Assembly: GCA_003952965.2 (NCBI GenBank)
Contig: CM025855.1
Span: 5,146,748 to 5,210,747, forward strand
DNA from: Morella rubra
Lineage: Eukaryota; Streptophyta; Magnoliopsida; Fagales; Myricaceae
Length of the DNA: 64,000 nucleotides
Direction of reading: 5' to 3'
The position numbers were made by a program, and so were the translations under genes. The notes beneath the pieces were generated by a model, which searched no databases, was not told the origin of the DNA, and saw nothing but the letters and a program-made list of their open reading frames with translations. How positions within the stretch are numbered: the first letter of the stretch is position 1; each line of letters starts with the position of its first letter. Positions 10,118-22,760 of this stretch are shown piece by piece.

Positions 10118-11740
10118 GAAACTAATGGGGATGGGTTTGAATTAATTTATAGGTACGGGCGTCGATTTTGCAGAGGTTTTGCTGTCCTCGCCTCCTCGTT
10201 GTCCTATGACGGATTGTAATTGCGACCTTCAACCCATTCCTGGAATTCAATGGGGTTGGGCTTCAGGGACCTCTGAAAACACCAAGTAGCTATCTTCACC
10301 TAATGGGTGTGCCCAGCGGCAAGAGTCAGAAATTTTTTCTTAGAGCATGAATTTAAAAGAGTACAAAAATTATAAAAAATAGCCAAACAATATCTGAAAA
10401 CATGCATTTCACATGAACACAAAGAGCTCAGTTTAATTTTTCTATATCGAAAAAACACAATACCAATTTTGTTATATATATGAGTATAGGACGGATGAAT
10501 AGAATTTTATTTTTGTGTAAAGATATAGACATAGAGGCTAATAAAAAATGAATGTTACGTTATTAATGACTACTTTTAATTAATACATACATGCACAGAT
10601 ATGAAGTGTAAGGTCATCAGTGTTTTGGCATGTTTGGTGATGTGAGTGTCTGTAGCTTTACTGAGATTTGGAGTTGAAGATTTAGGTTGGTTTTGGCTGT
10701 GTGAACTGTGAAGGCTGTGTAGAGTTTGATTGGAGTCTGACGAAGTTCACTGGGAATCTTGTTTCAAAGGATGTGCATTCATTTAATATTTCTAGTGCCT
10801 CTACGCTTCGTGAAACCTCTCTTAACCCATATAAAAAGCCTTCCTTAATATCTGTAAATTACTTGGAACAAATTTATCAAAGAATTTACAGACATTCAAA
10901 GATTGCCTCCAATAACGCATTCCTAATCTTGTATACTCAGTTTTTGTATTGTTGAGAGAATGTTGATCTGAGTACGTGGATCAGAAGTGTAAGAGTTCTC
11001 TCTGTCGATTCACTTTCTGGACTAGGTGCCAAAGAGTTTTTCTTTCTTGTAGATGTTATGCAACAAAATTTCTCTTCGTCACCAATCTCTGTGTCAAAGT
11101 GGTGAATGCTCTGTTTTTATTTTTGTTTTACAAATTTCTTGTTATTTGCTAACATCTCTTGTGTTGTGCATTGGTAACCTAATCTTTGAAGGATCAAAGA
11201 AAGAGAGACAACAAGAAAGTATCAGTGAAGTAAAGCTGGTAAAAGATTAGATATGGTATATCTAATCTATCTTGAGTTGTGTCAGTATATTGTGTTGCAT
11301 TACATAGTGTTCTGTTCTCTGTCGCAGTTTGATCATAGTTTATTGAAAATGTATTTTGTGGATAATTGTGTTTGAGTTCTATTAAAATTAATCTGTGATC
11401 GTCTTACTGATTGATTAATTGCATTTAGAATTTACATATATTCATTATAGGTTTTGAAAGTATCTGATTAGGATTAATAACATCTAGATCAGATTATATT
11501 GGAGTGAATATTATTGTGCATATCACATTGCTGTAAATTTTTATAGTAACCTATTTACCCCTTTAGGTTTGTTTGTTGTTATTCGGGTCTAAAAGAGTTC
11601 GTTCATAAAGAAATATTATATTAGTGAGAACAAAAATGATACATTATTGAGTGAGAGTAACTTCTTTTATTTTTGTTTGTAGCTCACTGTTTGCTAAGTC
11701 TAAAATTAATAAAAATATAGAAGACACAATAAATTTGGTG
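10118..11740. other. Spacer between inverted arms, LTR-like sequence
   Basis: This is unique sequence separating the arms. From about 10602 to 11580 it has the look of a Maximus/SIRE-type copia LTR on the plus strand: an AT-rich body, a CATCAGTGTTTTGGCAT string near the start and CCTATTTACCCCTTTAGG near the end. I found no matching 5 bp target duplication, and no partner LTR is present. The short ORFs here look like chance frames. Confidence 0.4.
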
Positions 11741-12773
11741 AAATTGGCTATTTCATCGCTTGATTTAGCTGAATTGGGCGAGCAATGTATGGTTCTTAGG
11801 CTATTCCGCAGGCTTGCGGGCTCATCACTGGTGCACAACCTTCTAGAAGACTAGATCTCAAGGGAAGTGAACGAGTGAGAAATTTGACCATGAGCATAGC
11901 CCTTTCATTTGCCAACACTATAAGCCAAATGAAATCAATTAATACATGACAGTGATCTAGAATCAGACCAGTTTATTAGGTAGCACAAAACAAATATTGA
12001 GCTCTACTACAGCGCCCAAAATCGACAGCCTCTAGGTTTCTGCTACCTAACGAACTGGTCTGATTGCTCCCACCGGCACCGCGAAAATACATGACCCAGA
12101 TTCCATATTGCAAAACGATCTCCTTCTGATCCTCATCGCCATCCCCACTAGTTCAGAACATAGCACATGGCTTCATCCACTTCCACATCGATGAGCAGGG
12201 TTCTAGAGGAGAGAGGATATATTCTTTCAGGATGAGAGCTGAATTGCAGCTAGTCCGCTACTCTGGATACAAATGCTCAGTTGCTAAATTGCTGTCGCGC
12301 TGTTCTTTTCTTCTAGTGTTTAATAACTGAAACATAATGGCAGATTTGCACAGATATATTGTACAGCTCAGTTCTACATGATATTAGTGCTAATAGTTCT
12401 CTCTGTTCACCAATTTTGTACTCCCCAACTCCTGGAACCAGAATATAAGAATGCCCACCAACATCCAAGTCAAGGGAACTCAGAACTGTAAAGTTGTCAT
12501 CAAGCTCAGTACTTTTGGGGAGCAATTCCACCAGCGTCAAGGCAAAGAGTCACAACCGAAAAACCCATAACCATTTCCCAACTCGCCTTCCAATGAGATC
12601 TGCTAAACCTGAAAAAAGGGTGCTAAATGAAAAAAGTCCTTACATAAGACCAGAACAGGACGAGAAGAGAAGACAGAGGGAGATAAGAAGGAGAAAACGT
12701 TCGGAGAAAACAGGGAGCGACGAGAGAAATACGTAAGGAAAAAAAAGTAGCGGCGATCGGCTTGGTTGAGCGT

Positions 12774-12896
12774 CAGTGGCGGATGAGGAAAAAAGGAATG
12801 AGGTTTTTTAAATTTAAAAAAAAAAAAAATTAAACTGTCTAAAATTTTTTTTTTACCTATCCAATAGGTGGCGGCCGCCCCTTGCATTTGCCACTG
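12774..12896. mobile_element. hAT-type MITE (older copy)
   Basis: The sequence begins CAGTGGCGGATGAGG and ends TTGCATTTGCCACTG, inverted termini shared with the adjacent element at 12908. Its core is A/T homopolymer. The flanking 8-mers do not match, so its target duplication is lost or the copy is rearranged. Confidence 0.6.
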
Positions 12897-12907
12897 GGAC
12901 CCAAAAC

Positions 12908-13065
12908 CAGTGGCGGATGCAGGAGGCGGCCCTGGGCGGGCGCCCCCCGGGGGGCGGCGCCATTGGACAGCAAAAAAAAAAAATTTTTTATTTTTTTTTT
13001 TTTTTTTTTAAAAATTTATTTTAAGAATCCGCCTCCCTTCACGTTAACTCCTGCATCTGCCATTG
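12908..13065. mobile_element. hAT-type MITE with perfect 8 bp duplication
   Basis: The element starts CAGTGGCGGATGCAGG and ends CCTGCATCTGCCATTG. It is flanked on both sides by the direct 8 bp repeat CCCAAAAC (12900-12907 and 13066-13073), the size expected for hAT elements. At 158 bp it has no coding capacity. Confidence 0.88.
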
Positions 13066-13893
13066 CCCAAAACCATCATCTTTGTCTCATGTCGCATTAA
13101 ATGGAGTGTCTAAATATTATCCATTAGATCTAAAAAATTGAATATAGACCGTACTTTTGATAATCTTTGATAACTACTTTCCACTAAATATTTTGATGTC
13201 CAATATGGCTTCAGTACCTTTCGATGTTCGTCGGTGTAACGGGTGGAGCGTACCATTGAACTAACTGTAAATCCTTCCCTTGCTAATCATCAGAAACCAG
13301 CAGTCTTTGACTCTTTAGTCCAAGTCCCATCAATAACTTATGGGAAGAGTTTCGCGGGGCCAGCTAGCTACCCCCCTCAAAAAATCCACTGTGCCAGAGT
13401 CGGAGTACTGCGGGCGCAATTTCCGAGGTTCTCTTTTAATTTTGACGTTCTTTTGCAATATGTAACGATGCTTTCGGATGAGATGGCAGTGCTAACTCCA
13501 AATATCGACGACTCATGTCAGAACTCATGATTGGCCTGCGGCGGCTGCCTCTCCCCAGCACTTCTGCACTTCTCACTTCCGGAGGGTAAAATCTCTGATC
13601 TTCGGACAGACTGAACGGTACGTCTACCAATGCTCACGTCCGCTTGTCGTTTTCCTTTGGGTGGTCCACGTCTGATCAGGTCTCTTTTCATTTCACTCTC
13701 AGATATTTTTTGGGTTCCTTTGTGCCTTCCTTTGCGTCTTCCTTCGATATTAATTGATGAATGATGATACCTTATTAAATTACTGTTTTCTTTTGCTACA
13801 TATAACCCCTTAATTATACAGAGAAAGAACTGATGATCTCTTTTACCTCAAAAAAATTTACACTTTGAGTGTTTTTTTTTCTCTAGGCTACAC

Positions 13894-14466
13894 TTAGAGC
13901 GTTTGAATTGGACAAATGGATTTACTTGGACAACGGAGTTTGATATCTATGCGAGAGAAGTCACTACGAGCGATTTGATCTAATGGCACAAGCTGCAGGG
14001 TGAGACGCCCATTAGCCTTGTGTGCCTGAAAGTATTCATGGTGCCTAACCTTCTCCTCCGTGAGAATCAACCGTCCATCGCTGGTGCACTCCCTCTTCAG
14101 CACCCACGGCGTATGGGAAGGCAGATTCCCCGTCTGTGCCAGCATCGGTATCGGTGGTGGAAACTCTTTCTTCTTGCTAGCCAGCCTTTGATCTCGCTTT
14201 CCACGACACCTGTTGTGAGCCTTATGAGACTCATTCTCAGAATCTCCCCCGGCGCCCTTCAATGAATACACCTCTTCGTTATCTTCTAGATCAAGGCAGC
14301 TCTCCATGCCAATATAGTCCCCAATCACGGAGTACGCCGAACTGGAAGATAACATATTGTCGAAGCTTTGGCAGCTATAAGGCCTCCGGTGTTCTTCAGG
14401 AGGAAGTATCGGGGCTTTGAGAGCCGCTTCCAGCTGCTGGGTATGGGATGCGTTGGGGGACTGCAT
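13894..14466 (-). CDS. FAF-like protein, C-terminally truncated copy
   Basis: This is the arm B partner of the FAF-like gene at 9065. It runs 190 codons from the same start, with the IGMESCLDLED motif and the entire FAF domain (residues 101-162) intact and only a few substitutions. Immediately after LVPLD the homology stops. The acidic tail is replaced by 27 unrelated residues encoded by the inserted block at 12160-13885. The remaining 3' FAF sequence lies stranded beyond that block near 12065-12160. The promoter TATA and leader are retained upstream (15300 and below). About 1 kb of leader present in arm C is missing. It could encode a domain-only protein, or it could be a pseudogene still transcribed toward the other copy. 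Confidence 0.6.
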   Translation of the reverse strand: MQSPNASHTQQLEAALKAPILPPEEHRRPYSCQSFDNMLSSSSAYSVIGDYIGMESCLDLEDNEEVYSLKGAGGDSENESHKAHNRCRGKRDQRLASKKKEFPPPIPMLAQTGNLPSHTPWVLKRECTSDGRLILTEEKVRHHEYFQAHKANGRLTLQLVPLDQIARSDFSRIDIKLRCPSKSICPIQTL

Positions 14467-15290
14467 ATTATCGGTGAAAGGTTTTTGTGTCTATCTAGAA
14501 CTGCATGCGGGGTAACAAAGTGAAATATCAGTAACCGACAGAGAAGAGATGTTACTCTAAGTGTCAGAAACTCGCATGGCAAAAGAAAACGAATTGAATG
14601 GTTTTTCACTTCAATGCAAACCAGCCGTTTATGCCGACTCGAATAATGAACAGTACCCAAGAAACTCAAAACATGCCAAAAATGATTAGTTGTACGAGCA
14701 ATTTTAATTGTTCGACTGTGTCAAGAATGCGAGATAATCTTCAAGAAAAGAGAAAAGACTACAGATCCCAAGATCTGAGACGAAAAGATGACATTAACAA
14801 CAAATATACACATTGTGTCAAGAATGCGAGATAATCTACAAGAAAAGAGAAAAGACTACGGATCCCACAATCTGAGACGAAAAGATGACATTAACAATGC
14901 ATATACACACATTCAGAGCAAATAATCAAAACACATTGAGTTCTAGAAAGAAGCATGGAGGTAAAAGAATGTGGGGGGACAGGAGAATGAATCAACGAAA
15001 TGAAAAAAGAACAAAAGAGATAGGGAGATTGATAACTAACCAGTAACCAGCGCGGAGGCGACTTTGATCTGGGGACGTCTGCTCTCTCGCCGTCGGAATA
15101 ACTATAAGAGAGGGTGGTGGAGAAGAGGGATACGAAGACGACAACTCGGAATCTAGGGAGAAAAGAGAGACCCACCGAGATTCTATTCTCTTTTTGTTTG
15201 AAAGACAGAAGTGTAAAAATGTCGTCGTATTCAGACTTTCGCTTTCGCTCTTTCTCTCTCTCTCTCTCTCTGGGTGGGGCCGGGGGTGTG

Positions 15291-15300
15291 ATATTTATAG
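15291..15300 (-). promoter_or_regulatory. TATA box of arm B FAF-like gene
   Basis: On the minus strand this reads CTATAAATAT, followed downstream by a long GA repeat (CT on the plus strand, 15249-15271). It corresponds to 7224-7233 in arm C, so both FAF copies keep a core promoter and would be transcribed toward each other. Confidence 0.6.
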
Positions 15301-16622
15301 AGCACTTGTTTCGATCTGGCGACGTTTAAGGGATTAGGGTGAACAACCCAGTCGGAAACGGTAAAAAGCCAGCAGGTTATTGAGGTGTTATGGGACTCAA
15401 AAAGGATGGTCTATGTTATCCATTTCTGCATATCCTCCTTAAAACCTAGAGTATTTCAATTTTCAACAGCTTATCACAGCTTGCTAGCTAGCTGACTTGA
15501 AAATACTAAGCCGATAATAATTAATTAGAATTTTCTAATAAAAAAACAATATTTATGTTTTATCAAAATTTTAGGATAGATTATTCTTGAAAATTTAGAG
15601 CATCCTTATCCTTGGACCCTGGTATTATCTTAAGTTTCCCATTAGACAGCACAAGTACTTCTCATCTGACTAGTTTGAAACCAGGCCCGATAGGGTTTTT
15701 TAATGTCTAGAATATCACTGAGAAGAAGAAGGATAGAGGCCATATATATCTGCATAATTGTTTGGATAAACAAACAACAAAAAGACAGAATTCGATATTC
15801 TTTTAGGAGATAAATTTTGTTACTAGCATATTGTGTTAAATGGATTTATTATTCGAATTAAATAATCCAATTTAAAGAGAGACAGATACAATATTTATAT
15901 CCTACAATAACATTGGGTAGTGTAAGATCTATAACATACCATAATATTTAATATGTGTTAGATAAGAGGGAATAAGATACAAAACAATTTCAATGTTACC
16001 CACCCAATCTACCACCATGACCAACAGGGAAACAATATTCAACATAAATAAAATACTAAGACTACATGATCATCAGAACGAAAAAACATTAAAACTTCAT
16101 GACACATTAGAATACAACCAAATAAAACGTGTCTATTCGAGACATTTTTTTATGCAATATTCAAATTAACAAAGTACTTCATGAACATAATACTGTATAG
16201 AACTGAAATACTCGTGGACCCAAAGACAAATCATTAATCATCTCATTTAAGATTTTTTCTTTCTTCCTTCAGAGATTTCGTTTTGGATAATTTCCTTAAA
16301 AGATTTCACTTTTGTTGATAGTGTACATTTTTATAGCAAAATTTAGGGCCAAATGAAATCTACACATGTTAGATTGTACGGGTCCAATACAGTAAGCCAT
16401 TAAGCACAGAGCAACCCTTTATTAGCTCTCTTAGGGTCTGGTATATTCCATGGCCCAATCTTAAGCACAATCGGGCTGCCATAAACCGACAAATCCCGTC
16501 CCGTTCAAGGTTCAACTATATCCACCAACAATAATAAAATAATAATTCTAGAATGGAAAAGGAGTCGGAACAAATCAGTCACAAACGAGAGTAATACAAT
16601 GCTCATACAACTTTTGAGGTAC

Positions 16623-16693
16623 CTGGATCAACAATATTGCTAAGGCATGACACACGGAAATATTTCCACAAGCTGTCCCGAGATCAACATTGT
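16623..16693 (-). pseudogene. eL30 fragment, exon 4 only (arm B)
   Basis: This is a copy of eL30 exon 4 with splice signals. It is 71 bases long instead of 69 because of a one-base loss in the Gly-Lys-Tyr codons and a three-base gain further on, so the frame is broken. Exon 5 is missing: compared with arm C, about 130 bp is deleted between CCTTTTCC and ATTCTAGAATT, with ATT microhomology at the junction. Exons 1-3 are absent. Confidence 0.82.
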
Positions 16694-17293
16694 CTGGAAG
16701 CATAGAAAAGCCGCAAGGGAAAAGGTAAATAAGTGAGATTGATACCAAAGTTTACAGTGAATGAAGTTCCATAGTACAGACTCTTCGCCATGTAAGTGAA
16801 AATTATCCGTCATGTTAGCCTCCAGTTGAGGTTCGTATTCAATGAGGGTAAGTAGGGAACTTTTGTGAAAATTGCTCAAGGAATGAAGCAGGGTGGATTT
16901 CTTTCCTTGTACTTTCCCCAGGAAGTAAAGGAAGCTTACGTCTTCAGCAAACAAAGCAAAATATATAAGGAAGGCATTTCAGATAACAAGCACGGAATTC
17001 TTCAGACAGTCAGACCTATCAGCAATGCCAACCTGAAGTCATCCTATCACGACTAAAAGTCCTGCCTGGGGAGTGCATAGTTGGTATTTCCCTATGGGAA
17101 TTGCTGAGTAGGTTTGTGGAACAGAACCACCTACCAAAGTTGTTTTGTATGGTGCACAAATTATGCCAGGTTATCCCATTGAATGTCCAATACTGGTTGC
17201 AGTTTTGATCAATGTTTAACTTGGAATTCTTAAGCTCATACCAAAAAATAAACCTACAAAATAAATCGTATCTAGGGACAGATAAACTGCAAC

Positions 17294-17934
17294 CAGGGGC
17301 GGCTCCAGGTACTATTATAGGTATATTTAATGTTAATGCCTCGAAAACTTACAGTTAAAGTTATTGATTTGTATCGTCCCCTCAAACTATTTTTTAGCCC
17401 CTTAGGAATTTGAAATACAAATTTTGGCCTTGAATATTTAACAATAACCTATCACTTTTAGTTTTGACAAAATTTAAAAACACATTTAATAGGACTAAAA
17501 AAATTCAAGTTTCAACTTAAATCTTCAAAATTCTAGAATTTTTCTTAAAACTCTGACTTTTGAATAGTAAAAGATTCTGAAATTAAAAAATATATTTATT
17601 TTAAAAATAGAGATTATGAGTGTTTTCTTCTCTTTTAATGTTTTTAAACTATTTTTTATTTATATCTACTTTTGTATTATCTCTACAATGTATTTATTTG
17701 TATTATCTCTATTGTGTCTTTATAGCATACTCAATTTTTAACTAATATAACCCGTACTATATATTCTTAATTTAAAGAAAAATCTTTGAGAATATTTTTC
17801 ATAATCTGAATTGTATTTATACAAAATTTTTTCATATTTTATATATAGTAAAGTATACAATATAAAAATAAAAATAAACATCATAATATTATTTTGGCCC
17901 CCCAAAGATAAATTCCTAACTAGCTCCGCCACTG
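17294..17934. mobile_element. Decayed hAT-like element at arm boundary
   Basis: The left end reads CAGGGGCGGCTCCAGG and the right end CTAGCTCCGCCACTG, the widespread plant hAT-type CAGNGGCGGA termini in inverted orientation. The interior is AT-rich and non-coding. Flanking 8-mers share only GCAA. Its first ~80 bp recur at the outer end of arm C (534-613), so it was present before the inverted duplication. It sits in sequence equivalent to eL30 intron 3 (empty at about 21030). Confidence 0.5.
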
Positions 17935-19980
17935 CGAGCAAGCATTTGACATTGCAAAAATGAGTTTATATTGATATTTTAATTCAAAGACTATTTTTGC
18001 ATTAAGTAGAAATTTTTTTTTTTGTCATTTCGCTTAGAAGTTTTGTCTCCCTCAACTTGAGTCCTAGTTTTGCCACTGCTTGTGTTCTTCTTTTCCATCA
18101 ACTGTCCTCTTCTTTCGCCACACGTGTTAGACGGTAAGAACCAATGATAGGCTATATAACAATGCTTCTAACTATATTTTAATTATGAGGAGTTTTTTTT
18201 TTTTTCTGAATTACATGTACCACATGTCAACTTACCTTTCTAAATTAAATCATCTAAATCGATAGGCAAATTATAAAACTATTTCAATACGTTTTAGATA
18301 GAGGTGGCAATAGGAAACAAAACAATTTCAACGTTACGCACCCAACCTACTATGGTGACCACCAGTGAAAATATCTTTTATACGGAACCATATTCTTGGT
18401 TTTATTTCCAAATGAATGATGGGGTTGATTGCGGAATTTCTTTAACATTATTACATTATATTGGACCATGAGACTTTGCTTTCATGTTTCTAGTGACCTT
18501 CATTTTACAAAAAACGACTGACAAGGAAAGGAAATCAGTCTACCTAATTAGGCAACCCAACACACATGATCACAGCAATAAATATTAAAATTATGACTGA
18601 TTAGAATATGACCAAAGAAAAAACGTGTCTATACCATACTTTTTTGTTTTTTTGCTTTCGATTTAAGCCCATGTTTGGATTAATGAATGGTGCTATAAGT
18701 TCTAATGGGATTTAAGAAAAAAAATTTAAATTATTAGAGTTTGTAAAACAAAAAAAAACATTAGAATTTGTAAACAATTATTGAAGTTTGTAAAAATTCT
18801 TAAAGTTGTTAGATCAAATTTTATAACAAATTTTCCGGCCATTGAAATCTAGAGATTCTAGATTGCAAAGGCCCGATATGGACAGCAATTAAGCATTGAG
18901 CAACCCCGTAATAGCTCTTTTAACTCTTGAGGGTTTGGTATCTTCCACGGCCAAATCCTAAACACGTCGGCAAGTGAGCACGGTGACAAGCCCATCCTAA
19001 TTGTATAACCCTTTATCGACGGATGCAGACATGTTCTTCCAACGTGATTTCTCGTCAACGTAGCAAGATGGTGGTCAAGGCAGGCCAAGGGAGGATGCCG
19101 CAACGCCGACCGATGCTCGACAACTGAAACTGATGGTTGAAGAGCAACTCCCACAACATCTGCCATTTGCAATTTTGCACCTACGGAAATGATCATCAAG
19201 GGAGACCGAAACTCTTGTAGCATGTTCTTCTTTTCCATATAACAATGCTTCCGACTGTATTTTAATCATGAGTAGTTTTTTTTGTAGCATGTTCTTCTTT
19301 TCCATATATCAATGCTTCCGACTTTATTTTAATCATGTGGAGTTTTTCTCTAAATTATATGTAAGACATGCCAACTTGCCTTTCTAAATTGAATTTTCAA
19401 AATCGATAAGCAAATTTAAAAATATCCCAATACGTGTTAGATAGAGATTCTAGATTGCACGGTCCCGATATAGACAGCAATTAAGCATTGAGCAACCCGG
19501 TATTAGCTCTCTTAACTCTTTCAGGGTCTGGTATTTTCCACGGCCAAATCCTTAACACAATCTCGCTGCTATAAACCGAAGCGTCCCGTCCAGTTCAAGA
19601 ACAAAAAAAAAAAAATAGATAAAAAACAGAGAGAACTGTCCCAAATCTGACTTTTTATCCATGGCTCCTCTATTTAACATAGCAAAAATTGTAGCAGTTT
19701 TAAGGTAAACAAGAAAATAATCCAGAATGCTATAATCTCAATACTGATGAAGACATACTGCAAATCATTTTAATTAAAATGGCATCAATTCAGGTCACAG
19801 AAACAACCTCACGCAAAAATAGATCTCAGGGTCACCCCAAACATAATAAAATAAACTGCTTTGGCTAACGGAACGCTGCAGTGTTGGATTTTGATGACAG
19901 AAAAGTAGGAAACTCTATCAAAAAGTTCGAAAGACAAAATTACACTAGTTTTAGGACTGAGGCATTATAACCAGCATATC
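17935..19980. repeat. eL30 3' flank with local duplications
   Basis: I recognise no gene. From about 18300 the sequence is homologous to arm B 15970-16510 and continues to the eL30 stop codon. Within it a block recurs: 18150-18300 resembles 19300-19445, and 18850-18960 resembles 19445-19545. A ~70 bp unit containing GTAGCATGTTCTTCTTTTCC is tandemly doubled at about 19217-19345. The FAF-like gene that follows eL30 in both arms is absent at this locus. Confidence 0.65.
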
Positions 19981-22524
<2,544 letters not shown>

Positions 22525-22619
22525 TTTGCTGTTGACGCTCAAGCACAAAGGGCGAATAGCGGCGGCAAGGGCGAATAGCCTCTGGCGCGAGAGAAGAAGT
22601 ATAACTAGGAGGAAGCCTC

Positions 22620-22760
22620 TAGGGTTTAGAGAAGAGAGCCAGTGTCTCAGCCCAAATAAAATCAAAAAGCCCATCCATCTCAAACAAAACTTCGTACTTC
22701 AATAGTGAATAATTAATCCAAAGAGCCAGCGAAGAGAGCAAAACTGGGTGTCTAAGCCCA
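22620..22760 (-). promoter_or_regulatory. eL30 promoter: telo-box and site II motifs
   Basis: On the minus strand AAACCCTA (telo-box, 22620-22627) lies about 100 bp before the ATG. Upstream of it are TGGGCT motifs at 22649-22654, 22668-22673 and 22755-22760. This pairing of telo-box with site II (TGGGCY, bound by TCP factors) is characteristic of plant cytosolic ribosomal protein genes and couples them to growth. Confidence 0.75.

Larger units (their letters stand above)
12160..13885. other. Insertion breaking the arm B FAF copy
   Basis: This block is absent from arm C and replaces about 140 bp of FAF coding sequence (arm C about 9549-9690). It holds two hAT-type MITEs and unrecognised flanking DNA. 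The minus-strand frame 12313-12540 and the plus-strand frame 13243-13530 are not obviously random in composition and could be captured gene exons, but I recognise neither product. No terminal repeats were found for the block as a whole. Confidence 0.55.
11741..17377 (-). repeat. Inverted duplication, right arm (arm B)
   Basis: This is the reverse-complement partner of 534-10117. It is also a direct-orientation partial copy of the intact eL30 locus at 18.3-22.5 kb: intron 3 sequence near 16990-17230 matches 20790-21000, and the 3' flank matches 19440-19590. A ~1.7 kb block at about 12160-13885 is absent from the other arm and replaces about 140 bp of FAF coding sequence. Exon 5 of eL30 is deleted here. 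The outer end lies inside a hAT-like element at 17294-17934, which suggests the breakpoint fell within or near that element. Confidence 0.88.

Noticed and set aside
10602..11580. Complete solo LTR in the spacer between arms
   Set aside because: The AGATA pentamer before the proposed start is not repeated after the proposed end, so only an LTR-like remnant is reported.
534..17377. Claim that the inverted FAF locus is a sex-determining region
   Set aside because: Inverted repeats of this type occur at some plant sex loci, but nothing in the sequence shows sex linkage or species identity.
18858..19238. 126-codon minus frame as a gene
   Set aside because: Much of it aligns with the non-coding eL30 3' flank found in the other arms, and no motif is present.
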